Source of the DNA: Frankia nepalensis
GTDB lineage: Bacteria > Actinomycetota > Actinomycetes > Frankiales > Frankiaceae
Reading direction: 5' to 3'
Length of the DNA: 35,681 nt
NCBI RefSeq assembly: GCF_016786325.1
Contig: NZ_JADWYU010000193.1
Span: 1 to 35,681, forward strand
Both the position numbers and the translations under genes were made by a program. Position 1 is the first letter of the stretch; each line of letters starts with the position of its first letter. Of the stretch, positions 21,618-29,404 are shown one piece after another. The notes under the pieces were generated by a model that had not been told where the DNA came from, did no database searches, and saw nothing but the letters and a program-made list of their open reading frames with translations.

Positions 21618-21730
21618 GCCAGCCGCCGCCCGACACCAGATGCCGAGGCGAGGACAGTGCGACGACGCACCGTGTGGGCAGGCGTGTGAGGCCCCCGGCG
21701 CCAGCTGTCAGCCGACGGACAGGCATCCCT
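21618..21730. repeat. RCC1 upstream repeat, copy C (orphan)
   Basis: A third copy in the same orientation. It carries GAGGACAGTG and the site CTGTCAGCCGACGGACAG (21705-21722), but no RCC1 gene is attached: copy B follows directly. It is either the trace of a deleted third paralogue or a second regulatory unit for paralogue 2. The rest of the 736-base gap 21389-22123 contains no gene I can support. Confidence 0.55.
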
Positions 21731-21947
21731 GGAAATCCGGCTCACCGCGGTCGGCGTCAGGCGCTGACGCAGTGAAGAGGGGCGTCGCTTCGGGGGCACT
21801 CCGGCCAGGCCGCTCCGGCATTGTGCCGGCGATGGATGTTGGCCGCCCCTTCAAGCTTCTCGGCCGCTCGTGGGCGCCCGCCAACGCGGGCCACGCCCCG
21901 CTGATGCAGGCGTCGGCCTCGTCGGCCACCAGCCGGCCTTGGTCCGC

Positions 21948-21975
21948 GTCAGCGACGTGTCAGCCTGATTTCAGC
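21948..21975 (+). promoter_or_regulatory. Three 11-bp-spaced direct repeats, candidate SARP binding site
   Basis: GTCAGC at 21948, GTCAGC at 21959 and TTCAGC at 21970 are spaced exactly 11 bp. SARP activators are known to bind heptameric direct repeats at 11-bp spacing near the -35 region. The array lies about 150 bases before the SARP gene at 22124, so it may serve autoregulation or another SARP such as the one at 13159. Confidence 0.45.
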
Positions 21976-22123
21976 CGGCTGTGTTTCCCTGTCGCACCAG
22001 AAGCAGGACAACGACGTCCCACGGCGTCGCCGGGACGCTGAATCGATTCTTGAGAAGAAGACCAGGGCCGCGATTGTCGGGCCCGCGGTGATCCGTGTCC
22101 GTGAGCCAGACAGGAAGACACCC

Positions 22124-23119
22124 ATGACCATCACCGCTCCGACCACTGCTGGTACCGCCGGGGCCCAGCCCGCGGTGGCCGAGCAGGCGCCGCCTGCGCC
22201 GTCGCCGGTCGCCGGGTACGGCGACGGGCCGCGGGCGCGGAGCATGCCCGGAAGGGGGGCCGTGGAAATCCGGCTGCTCGGGCCGCCCGTGATCGAGCAA
22301 CACGGCCGGGCGGTCCGGCCGCCGCGGGGGCGCAAGGTGTGGGCGCTGCTGTGCTACCTGGTGCTGGCGGACCGCGCGCCCTGCCGCCGGCACCTGGCCG
22401 ACCTGCTGTTCGACGGGGCGGACGACCCAATGGGCGCGCTGCGCTGGATCCTCGCCGAACTGCGACGAGCGCTGGCAGCCCCGGACGTCTTCCGGGGCGA
22501 CCCGGTGGACACGACACTTGGAGACGACGTCTGGGTCGACGTCCTCCTGCTCACCCGGGCACCGGCCGGCCCGGACAGGTCGTTGCTGGAGCTCGACGGC
22601 GAGCTGCTCGAGGGCGTGGAACTCACCGCCGCGCCCGGGTTCGAGTCGTGGCTGCGGGTGCAGCGTCATCGGGTCGCGACCGCGCACGAGGCCCGCCTGC
22701 GCGACGCGGCGGCGGCGCGGCTGGCGGCCGGGCAGGCCGACGACGCCGTCAGATACGCCTCCTACGCGGTGGCGCGTAACCCCCTGGCGGAGGGCAACCA
22801 CGAACTGCTGGTGCGCGCCCTGGTGATGGTCGGTGACCACGCGGCGGCCCGGCGGCAGCTGTTCCTGGCGGACGACCTGTTGCGGCGGGAGTTCGGCGTC
22901 GGCGCGTCCGCTTCGCTTCAGGCGGCGGCGGGGAAACCGGCCGGCAAAGCCCACACGTCGGCACCGCGGACGGGCTCGACGGCGCCGGAGATGTTCGCGA
23001 CGGCGTTGCGGGGGTCGAGAGGTGGGCCCTTGTGGAAGAGCAACGGAACGAGAAGTCCCGCCGCTGGCCGGACCTTCGCGCGGGGATCCCGTAACGATCA
23101 AGCCTACGATCAAGCCTAG
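22124..23119 (+). CDS. SARP-family regulator with BTAD domain
   Basis: A 331-residue protein. ATG 22124 follows CAGGAAGACACCC. After a Pro/Ala-rich 45-residue lead comes the winged-helix DNA-binding domain (VEIRLLGPPVIEQHGRAVRP, PRGRKVWALLCYLVLADRAP, LRWILAELRRAL; about 46-130), then the BTAD (LLEGVELTAAPGFESWLRVQ, AARLAAGQADDAVRYASYAV, NPLAEGNHELLVRALVMVGD; about 140-260). The tail beyond FGVGASASLQAAAG (about 60 residues) is low-complexity and ends in a repeated YDQA-type sequence, while longer SARPs continue with other domains, so it looks truncated. A BTAD fragment follows at 23137. Target genes are unknown; the RCC1 genes and ETF operon lie on the other strand. Confidence 0.8.
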   Translation: MTITAPTTAGTAGAQPAVAEQAPPAPSPVAGYGDGPRARSMPGRGAVEIRLLGPPVIEQHGRAVRPPRGRKVWALLCYLVLADRAPCRRHLADLLFDGADDPMGALRWILAELRRALAAPDVFRGDPVDTTLGDDVWVDVLLLTRAPAGPDRSLLELDGELLEGVELTAAPGFESWLRVQRHRVATAHEARLRDAAAARLAAGQADDAVRYASYAVARNPLAEGNHELLVRALVMVGDHAAARRQLFLADDLLRREFGVGASASLQAAAGKPAGKAHTSAPRTGSTAPEMFATALRGSRGGPLWKSNGTRSPAAGRTFARGSRNDQAYDQA

Positions 23120-23136
23120 GGGTCACGGAGCAGCGT

Positions 23137-23193
23137 CGGAGCGGGCCCTGGACCTGTGGCGGGGACCGGCGAAGCTGACCCACCGGGCGCGGT
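23137..23193 (+). pseudogene. BTAD fragment of another SARP-type gene
   Basis: The plus strand reads SERALDLWRGPAKLTHRA. ALDLWRGPAL is a highly conserved BTAD motif (compare ALDLWRGQPLVDV in the regulator at 13159). It has no start or domain around it and lies directly behind the SARP gene ending at 23119, so it is a leftover of recombination between SARP genes. The rest of 23194-23306 shows nothing. Confidence 0.45.
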
Positions 23194-23306
23194 CGTCGCC
23201 ATCGCCGGCCTGAGCTCACGTGCCGGCCGACGCCGACCACCGATAGTGGCCGCGGCCCAGGACGGCCGAGCCGCGGTGCTGCCTGGTCAGCTCGGGCGCC
23301 CGGAGT

Positions 23307-24302
23307 TCACGACTCCTTCGACGTCAGGTAGCCGTTGCGGGTGAGGTAGGCGAGCAGCGCGTCGGCGGCCTCGGCGGGGGTCGTGGGGCCGACGATCGTG
23401 GGCGGATCGTGGGCGACCAGCGCGCCGGTCAGGGCCAGCAGGCGTTCGCGCGGCGTACCGCCGGTCGGCGGCGGGATGACCCTGGTCCGGGGGCGGTAGG
23501 CGCGGACGCCGGCGACCCGGACCGCCCCGCCCGTGCCGTGTGCCGGCTCGACGACCGGGATGGGGGCGTCGCCGGCGGCCAGCAGCGCGGGCAGGGAGGC
23601 GCGGCGCGGGCGCAGGCCGGCGGCCTCGGCGGAGCAGACCGCGGGCGTCGGGATGCGCAGCCGCTCGCGCCGGCCGCCGTCGAGGCGGCGCTCGCCGAGC
23701 AGCCGCGGGCCGGCCCCCTCGCGCGCCGGCTCGGCGCGCAGGTCGACGAGGCCCAGGGCCGCCGCCGCGCCGAGGGCGTGGGCGAGCTGGGCGGGCAGGG
23801 CGCCGGTGCCGCGGTCGGGGGAGTGGTCGCCGCAGAGCACCAGCGCCGGCTCGCCGACGGTCCGGATCGCGCCGGCCAGCGCCTCGGCGAGCGCGCGGGT
23901 GTCCCCGGCGAGGTCGGCGAGGTAGTCGGTGACCGGGCCGAACGGCTCCGGGTCCCGGCCCGCCGCCAGGCCGGGGCCGTGGGCGTGGGCACCACCGGGG
24001 GCCGCCGCGTGCGCGCCGTCGGCCGGTGGCCAGGCCACCCGCAGCACCTGGGCGCCGAGCGCGGCGGCCGCGCGAAGCGGGCCGTCGGCGATCGGCGGGC
24101 CGGCGGTGACGGCGAGCACCCGGCCCGACCAGGCCTCGGCGAGCGTCAGCGCCCGCTCCAGCGCCGCCTCGTCCGCGGGGGACAGGCCCGCGCCGTGCGG
24201 CGACTGGGTCAGCACCCCGGTCAGCGGGTCGACCTCCGGGCGCAGATCCGTCACCCGCAGGCACACCGCGACCAGCGGCCCGGCCGTGCTCCCCGCCGTC
24301 AT
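23307..24302 (-). CDS. Electron transfer flavoprotein beta subunit, mycofactocin-associated type
   Basis: A 331-residue ETF beta-like protein. ATG 24302 follows AAGGAGACAG. The N-terminus LVAVCLRVTDLRPEVDPLTG and the segment LSPADEAALERALTLAEAW match the ETF beta start (VCVKxV...D..ALE.AL.L.E). ALVLCGDHSPDRGTGALPAQ is the AMP-site segment (G...D...G..P..LA), followed by LAHALGAAAALGLVDLR. It is longer than ordinary ETF beta (about 260) because of inserts near residues 95-115 (His/Gly-rich) and a long C-terminus. With ETF alpha (26169) it would form the FAD-binding heterodimer. It is last in the operon, separated from the ferredoxin gene by a strong hairpin, whereas ETF subunits are usually adjacent. 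Confidence 0.8.
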   Translation of the reverse strand: MTAGSTAGPLVAVCLRVTDLRPEVDPLTGVLTQSPHGAGLSPADEAALERALTLAEAWSGRVLAVTAGPPIADGPLRAAAALGAQVLRVAWPPADGAHAAAPGGAHAHGPGLAAGRDPEPFGPVTDYLADLAGDTRALAEALAGAIRTVGEPALVLCGDHSPDRGTGALPAQLAHALGAAAALGLVDLRAEPAREGAGPRLLGERRLDGGRRERLRIPTPAVCSAEAAGLRPRRASLPALLAAGDAPIPVVEPAHGTGGAVRVAGVRAYRPRTRVIPPPTGGTPRERLLALTGALVAHDPPTIVGPTTPAEAADALLAYLTRNGYLTSKES

Positions 24303-24336
24303 CGATCTGTCTCCTTGGCTGCTGGCCGTCGATCAG

Positions 24337-24374
24337 TCAGACCAACCGCGTCGCCGCTGACGCGGTTGGCCTGA
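24337..24374. terminator. Strong hairpin between ferredoxin and ETF beta genes
   Basis: TCAGACCAACCGCGTC (24337-24352) pairs with GACGCGGTTGGCCTGA (24359-24374) with one mismatch, around GCCGCT. It lies inside the 174-base gap of the minus-strand operon, 35 bases before the ETF beta start codon. It may be an attenuator, an mRNA stabiliser or an operator; a T-tract is missing. Confidence 0.55.
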
Positions 24375-24476
24375 CCAACCGGACGGTGATGGGCGGGGAA
24401 CGGTGAAACGGGGGACGGGGAGGAGGGCTCGGAACGGGGCACGGAGGCGGGTCCGGAGGGAGACATGGGATGCCGG

Positions 24477-24800
24477 TCAGCCCTGGCGGAAGACGACGCC
24501 CTGGCCGCCGTCGGGGTAGGTCCAGGTCAGCGCGCCCTCGCCGTTGCAGACCATGTAGCAGGTGCCGCACTCGAAGCACTGCTCGTAGTTGAACAGGATG
24601 CCGCCGTCCGAGGTCGGCGCGAACAGGTTCGCCGGGCAGGCCGTGACGCAGGCCCGGGTGGTGCACGACCGGCAGACGTCCGAGTCGACGACGATGTGCG
24701 CCCGCTCGCCGACCCGGAAGTCGACGGTCGCCATCCGGTCGTCGAACGCGATGTCGCCGTACCGCCGGTCGCCCGCCGACTTCTTGGGGGTCAGCCTCAT
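24477..24800 (-). CDS. FixX-like ferredoxin
   Basis: A 107-residue iron-sulfur protein. The motifs CRSCTTRACVTACPANLF and CFECGTCYMVCNG carry the Cys residues for the [4Fe-4S] cluster as in FixX and the ETF:quinone oxidoreductase iron-sulfur domain. The N-terminal part (RLTPKKSAGDRRYGDIAFDD) and the segment HIVVDSDVC precede them. ATG 24800 overlaps the stop of the FixC-like gene (ATGA), so both are translated together. Known role of the family: it passes electrons from the FixC-type flavoprotein to the quinone or another acceptor. Cytoplasmic, membrane-associated through FixC. Confidence 0.88.
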   Translation of the reverse strand: MRLTPKKSAGDRRYGDIAFDDRMATVDFRVGERAHIVVDSDVCRSCTTRACVTACPANLFAPTSDGGILFNYEQCFECGTCYMVCNGEGALTWTYPDGGQGVVFRQG

Positions 24801-26176
24801 CGGAACACCTTCCCGATCCTCATGCCGTCGCGGGCGAGCTCGCGCAGGCTGACTCCGTTGCGTTTGGCGGACTGGCGCAGCAGCGCGAGCGCGCCGGGCT
24901 TCGGTTCCGGGTTCGTCACGGTGAACAGGCCCTCGACCAGGTCGGCGACCAGCCCCGGGTAGCGGCGCTGGATCCGCTGGGACAGGATGATCTCCGGGGC
25001 GCCGCGCAGCTTCTTGTGGTCGGCGAGCACGAACTGCTTCTCGAGCTCGTCCCGGTAGCGGCCCAGCCGCTTCTTCGAGGCGTCACCGGCGGCCGCGGCC
25101 TCGGCCGCGACCTTGCCGGCGACGAGCCCGGAGCCGATCGCGAAGTTCACGCCCTCCAGCCAGATCCCGGCGGCGAGCGTCATCCCGGCGGCGTCGCCGG
25201 TCAGCAGCAGGCCGTCGGTGGCCAGCGGCGGCATGTGGTCGTAGCCGCCCTCCGGGATCAGGTGCGCGGCGTACTCCTTCACGGTCGCGCCGCGCAGGTA
25301 GGGCGCGATCGCCGGGTGCGCCTTCAGGCCGGCGATGATCTCCTCGGGGCGTACCTTCGCCTCGACGAGGCCCGGCAGGGCGAGCACCGCGCCGATGCTG
25401 ACCGTGTCGGTGTTCGTGTAGAGGAAGCCGCCGCCGGGGATGCCGCGGGTGCAGCCGAGCATCTCGATGTCGAGGCCCTCCTGCCCGCGCAGCGAGAAGC
25501 GCTCGTCGATCACCTCGCGCGGCAGCGACAGCACCTCCTTGACGCCCAGCGTGTGGTGCTTCGGGTCGGCCTTCGGCAGCAGGCCGGACTCCTTGGCCAG
25601 GAACGAGTTGACCCCGTCCGCGGCGATCACCACCCTGGCGCGCAGCTCGCCGTCGGCGCGGTCGGTGCGCACCCCGACGACCCGGCCGGCGCCGTCACGC
25701 AGCAGCCCGGTCGCGACCGTGGACGTGACGAGCCGCGCGCCGGCGTCCGTCGCCTTGCCGGCGAGCCAGCTGTCGAAGTCGGCCCGGTAGGCCGTCATGC
25801 CGTTGTAGGGCGGCCCGGCCCAGCTCTGGGTGCGGAAGTCGACGGTGAGCGCCTGGGTCTCGGTGAGCACCATCGTGGAGCGGCGGACCACCCAGCGCTC
25901 GACGGGCACCTCCTCCCACCAGTTCGGCAGCACCGTGTCGAGGATCCGGCCGTAGATGACGCCGCCGTAGACGTTCTTCGACCCGGGGAACGGGCCGCGC
26001 TCAAGCAGCACCACCGACGCGCCGGCCCGCGCCGCGGCGAGTGCCGCCGCCGCGCCGGCGGGCCCGGCGCCGACCACGACGACGTCGACGTCCGGCGCCT
26101 GGTCCGCGACCGGGGCGCCCGGCGCGTTGCCGGGCCCCGCGTGCCAGGTGCCCTTCTGAGCCGTCGGGTCAGCCAT
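24797..26176 (-). CDS. FixC-like FAD-dependent dehydrogenase (ETF:quinone oxidoreductase type)
   Basis: A 459-residue flavoprotein. The FAD-binding Rossmann motif is VVVVGAGPAGAAAALAAARA (about residues 34-53), then LLERGPFPGSKNVYGGVIYG, characteristic of FixC/ETF-QO. Further signatures are ARVVIAADGVNSFLAKESGL, YDHMPPLATDGLLLTGDAAG (second FAD-binding motif) and LAAGIWLEGVNFAIGSGLVA (membrane-facing quinone segment). ATG 26176 has GGAGAAAG upstream and overlaps the ETF alpha stop by 8 bases; an upstream GTG at 26191 is possible. Known role: it takes electrons from reduced ETF and, with FixX, reduces the quinone. Here it would link the two OYE-type enzymes or other mycofactocin-dependent enzymes to the respiratory chain; that coupling is inferred from gene order. 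Confidence 0.88.
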   Translation of the reverse strand: MADPTAQKGTWHAGPGNAPGAPVADQAPDVDVVVVGAGPAGAAAALAAARAGASVVLLERGPFPGSKNVYGGVIYGRILDTVLPNWWEEVPVERWVVRRSTMVLTETQALTVDFRTQSWAGPPYNGMTAYRADFDSWLAGKATDAGARLVTSTVATGLLRDGAGRVVGVRTDRADGELRARVVIAADGVNSFLAKESGLLPKADPKHHTLGVKEVLSLPREVIDERFSLRGQEGLDIEMLGCTRGIPGGGFLYTNTDTVSIGAVLALPGLVEAKVRPEEIIAGLKAHPAIAPYLRGATVKEYAAHLIPEGGYDHMPPLATDGLLLTGDAAGMTLAAGIWLEGVNFAIGSGLVAGKVAAEAAAAGDASKKRLGRYRDELEKQFVLADHKKLRGAPEIILSQRIQRRYPGLVADLVEGLFTVTNPEPKPGALALLRQSAKRNGVSLRELARDGMRIGKVFR

Positions 26177-27380
26177 CGGCGCTTTCTCCACGCGGTTCGG
26201 GGACGGCGACGGCTCCCGCCGCGCCGGCCGGGACGGGCACCCCGAGGCGCCGGGCGAGCTCGACGAGCAGCGCCCCGGCGTCGGTGACCAGGCCCAGGTC
26301 GGCCATCGCGGTCATCGGGCAGCTGGGGTCGGTGTTCACGGACACCAGGTGGCGGGGCGCGCCCAGGCCGCCGGTGTGCTGGCTCGCGCCGGACACGCCG
26401 AACGCGATGTACAGCTCAGGGTCGAGGGCGATCCCGGTGGTGCCGATCTGACGGTCGTAGCCCATCCAGCCGGCGTCGGTGACGACCCGGGTCGCGCCGG
26501 CGGACGCCCCGAGCGCCGCCGCGACGCCCGCGAGCAGCTCGAACGCCGCCTCGGGCGGCACGCCGCCGAGGCCGCCCGCGCGCGCGACCAGCCCGGCGCC
26601 GCCGCCGAGCACCCGCGGGGCCTCGCCGAGGTCCATCGTCGCCGGGTCCGGCTCCAGCACCTCGACGACCTCCACGTCGACGACGCCCACGGGCGCGTCC
26701 GGCAGCGTGACGGCCACCGGTCCCGGCGTCGCCGCCGGCTCGCCGACGTCCGGCGTCCGCGTCGGCTGGACGGCCACCGCCACCGCCACCTCCGCCGGTG
26801 TCGCCGCCGCGGGCGCGGCGGCGTCGTGGACCGACCGGGCGCCGGGCAGCAGGGTCGCGACGGCGGGCGCGGCGCACATGGCCGTGACGAGCAGCCGGCC
26901 GTCGACGCGGGACAGCTCGGCGCGCGCCTGACCGTCCTCGGTGAGGCCCACGGCGACGGCGCCGGCCAGCAGCGGGACGTCCAGCCTGGCGGCCAGGCGT
27001 GGGGCGAGGTCGCGGCCGTCGGCGGACGCGGGCAGCACCACCAGGTCGGCGCCGGCCAGCGGCGGCGTGAGGGAGGCGGCCAGCGCCCCGGCGCGCAGGC
27101 CGGGCCCGGTGTCGGCCCACCAGACCTCGGACGCCGGCCCGCCGGCCACCTGGTGCAGCGCCTCGGCGGCCTCGGCGGCACCGGAGCCGACGACGAGCAC
27201 CCGCCCGCCGGCCTCCGCCGCGGCCTCGGCCCCGCCCGGCGGCACCTGCCCGCCGCGCGCGACGACCACGGCGACGGTGCCGGACAGCGCGAGCGCCGAC
27301 CCGGCCACGAGAGGGGCCGCGGCCACGCCGCCGGCGGGGGTGACCGGCGCCGTCGTGGACGGCGTCGCTGTCTCGGTCAT
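26169..27380 (-). CDS. Electron transfer flavoprotein alpha subunit, mycofactocin-associated type
   Basis: A 403-residue protein. The C-terminal FAD domain is clear: LGASAGATRVVTDAGWMGYD, RQIGTTGIALDPELYIAFGV, SGASQHTGGL, and VSVNTDPSCPMTAMADLGLV (family form GASRAVVDAGW...QVGQTG..V.PELYIA.GISGA.QH..G...IVAINKD). The usual INKD is VNTD here, a change that could tune FAD affinity. The N-terminal domain (LALSGTVAVVVARGGQVPPG) is degenerate and rich in Ala, with an Ala/Pro linker around residues 200-250. ATG 27380 follows GGGAGC; a GTG at 27395 overlapping the previous stop is an alternative. It pairs with the product of 23307. Confidence 0.85.
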   Translation of the reverse strand: MTETATPSTTAPVTPAGGVAAAPLVAGSALALSGTVAVVVARGGQVPPGGAEAAAEAGGRVLVVGSGAAEAAEALHQVAGGPASEVWWADTGPGLRAGALAASLTPPLAGADLVVLPASADGRDLAPRLAARLDVPLLAGAVAVGLTEDGQARAELSRVDGRLLVTAMCAAPAVATLLPGARSVHDAAAPAAATPAEVAVAVAVQPTRTPDVGEPAATPGPVAVTLPDAPVGVVDVEVVEVLEPDPATMDLGEAPRVLGGGAGLVARAGGLGGVPPEAAFELLAGVAAALGASAGATRVVTDAGWMGYDRQIGTTGIALDPELYIAFGVSGASQHTGGLGAPRHLVSVNTDPSCPMTAMADLGLVTDAGALLVELARRLGVPVPAGAAGAVAVPEPRGESADG

Positions 27381-27391
27381 CACGCTCCCGT

Positions 27392-29404
27392 TCACAGGCT
27401 CACCGCCGCGCGCTGCCCCTCGACGACCGCGGCGTGCGCCCGCCGCGGGGCAAGGCAGTCGCCGACCCTCGTCAGGGAGAACGGCAGTTCCCCGGCGGCG
27501 TCCCCGGCCTTGGCGCGCAGCGCCTTGTAGAGCGAGTCCTCGGCGCGCTGGTGCACGGCGCAAACCACCCAGTCGACGGTCCTGGTCTGGTCGGTCCCGG
27601 TGGGGTGGTGCTGCAGGTTCAGCACCACGCCGCCGTCGTCCGCCGGCGCCGTGCCCATCGGCACGAGGTCCGTGGCCTGGGTGACGCCGCGGGCGGCGGC
27701 CTTGACGTTCCACTGTTCCATGTCGAGTGTGACGCCCAGGTCCTGCCCGACGACCATACCGTTGGTGATCACCTCGACCTGGCAGCCGCGGTCGGCGAGC
27801 AGCTCCGCCACCGACGTCGCCTGGTGGAAGCCGAGCTCGTCGACGACGACGACCTTCCCGGAGGGTACGGCGCGGCCCTCCAGCACGTCGCGCACGTCGA
27901 CGACGCGGCGGCCCGCGTCTGGCCCTGATGACACGGCCCCGCCGGCCCACCACGGCGGGTTCGGCGCGGCGCCGGTGGCGAGGATGACCGCGTCCGGCTT
28001 CTCGGCGAGCAGCAGGTCGGCGTCCGCCTCGGCGCCGAGCTTGACGTCGACGCCGAGCCGGGCCGCGTGCGCGATCAGGTTGCGGACGATGTCGAGGAAC
28101 TCGGCCCGGCTCGGCACGCTCGCCGCCAGCTGCACCTGCCCGCCGAGCCGGTCGGACCGCTCGAACAGGGTGACGTGGTGGCCCCGTTCGGCGGCGGTGA
28201 CGGCGGCCTGCAGCCCGCCCGGGCCGCCGCCGACGACGAACACCCGCTGGCCGCGCCGGCGCGGCGTCGGCAGCGTGATCGCCTCCCGGCCCGTGCGCGG
28301 GTTCTCGATGCAGCCGAGCCAGCGGTTCAGGCCCATCCGGCCGACGCACTCCTGGTTGCAGGACAGGCAGGTGCGGATGTCGGTGGCGTGCCCGGCGCGC
28401 GCCTTGGCGACGAAGTCCGGGTCGGCGATCTGGCCGCGCACCACGCCGATCAGGTCAGCCTGCCCGGCGGCGAGCGCGCGGTCGGCCTGCAGCGGGTCCT
28501 TGAACCGGCCGACGCCGACGACCGGCAGCGAGACGGCCGCGCGGATCGCGCTCGGGATGAACATCGCGTAGCCCGGCGGCACCTGCATGCTCGCCTCGAT
28601 CATGTAGAGCGTGGCGGTGGCGACGCCGATCGAGGTGTTGATGTAGTCGACCTTGCCGCTCGCCTCGACCATCCTCGCGATCGCGACCGCGTCGTCGATG
28701 GTCGTGCCGCCCTCGATGAGCTCGTCGCCGCAGATCCGCACGCCGAGCACCAGGGCCGGCCCGATCGCGGCGCGCACCGCGTCGACGATCTCCAGCAGCA
28801 GCCGGGCCCGGTTCGCGAGCGACCCGCCGTAGCCGTCGGTCCGCTTGTTCGTCGCGGGGGACAGGAAGCCGCGCACGATCGAGGAGTGCGAGCACTGCAG
28901 CTCGATGCCGTCGAACCCGCCGGCGGCGCAGTGCTCGGCGACCTGGCCGTAGCCGGCGACGACCTCGCGGATCTCGTGCGGCTCCAGCGCCTTGGGCACC
29001 TCGCGGAACAGCGGGTCGGGCACCGGGCTCGGCGCCCACACCGGCTGGCGGGAGAACATGCTCGACGCCTGGCCGCCGTTGTGGTTGATCTGCGCCAGGA
29101 TCGGCGTGCCGTGGGCGTGCACGGCGTCGGTGATCCGCCGGTAGCCGGGGATGACGGCCGGGTTGAAGCCGTGGATGAGCTTCTCGTACGGCCAGTCGGT
29201 CGGGTGGGTCGAGTGCTCCTCGGTGATGATCAGCCCGGCGCCGCCGGCCGCACGGGCGGCGTAGTAGGCGGCGTGCTGCTCGGTCGGCAGCCCGTCGGCG
29301 GCGTAGTTCGTCAGGTGGGCCGAGAACACCACCCGGTTGCGCACCGTCAGCGGCCCGATCCGCAGCGGGCTGAACAGGTACTGGTACCGCCCGGTCGCGC
29401 TCAT
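27392..29404 (-). CDS. Mycofactocin-system FadH/OYE-family oxidoreductase 2
   Basis: A 670-residue three-domain flavoenzyme of 2,4-dienoyl-CoA reductase type. Residues 1-350 are an OYE-type FMN barrel (LFSPLRIGPLTVRNRVVFSA; ILAQINHNGGQ; FLSPATNKRTDGYGGS). A [4Fe-4S] cluster motif follows (CLSCNQECVGRMGLNRWLGC, four Cys), then an FAD/NADH-binding region with VFVVGGGPGGLQAAV. In E. coli FadH the catalytic acid Tyr lies in SEGYL of the equivalent GVEI...SEGYL segment; here it reads GIELQCSHSS with Ser, so the chemistry may differ. ATG 29404 overlaps the stop of the previous gene (ATGA) and has GAAGGAG upstream. The identity as mycofactocin-associated rests on the MftR, ETF and FixCX neighbours. 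The substrate is unknown. Confidence 0.85.
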   Translation of the reverse strand: MSATGRYQYLFSPLRIGPLTVRNRVVFSAHLTNYAADGLPTEQHAAYYAARAAGGAGLIITEEHSTHPTDWPYEKLIHGFNPAVIPGYRRITDAVHAHGTPILAQINHNGGQASSMFSRQPVWAPSPVPDPLFREVPKALEPHEIREVVAGYGQVAEHCAAGGFDGIELQCSHSSIVRGFLSPATNKRTDGYGGSLANRARLLLEIVDAVRAAIGPALVLGVRICGDELIEGGTTIDDAVAIARMVEASGKVDYINTSIGVATATLYMIEASMQVPPGYAMFIPSAIRAAVSLPVVGVGRFKDPLQADRALAAGQADLIGVVRGQIADPDFVAKARAGHATDIRTCLSCNQECVGRMGLNRWLGCIENPRTGREAITLPTPRRRGQRVFVVGGGPGGLQAAVTAAERGHHVTLFERSDRLGGQVQLAASVPSRAEFLDIVRNLIAHAARLGVDVKLGAEADADLLLAEKPDAVILATGAAPNPPWWAGGAVSSGPDAGRRVVDVRDVLEGRAVPSGKVVVVDELGFHQATSVAELLADRGCQVEVITNGMVVGQDLGVTLDMEQWNVKAAARGVTQATDLVPMGTAPADDGGVVLNLQHHPTGTDQTRTVDWVVCAVHQRAEDSLYKALRAKAGDAAGELPFSLTRVGDCLAPRRAHAAVVEGQRAAVSL

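Noticed and set aside
27381-28349. Upstream extension of the ETF alpha frame
   Set aside because: It overlaps the OYE gene on the same strand in another frame and is Arg-rich; the ATG at 27380 fits the operon junction.
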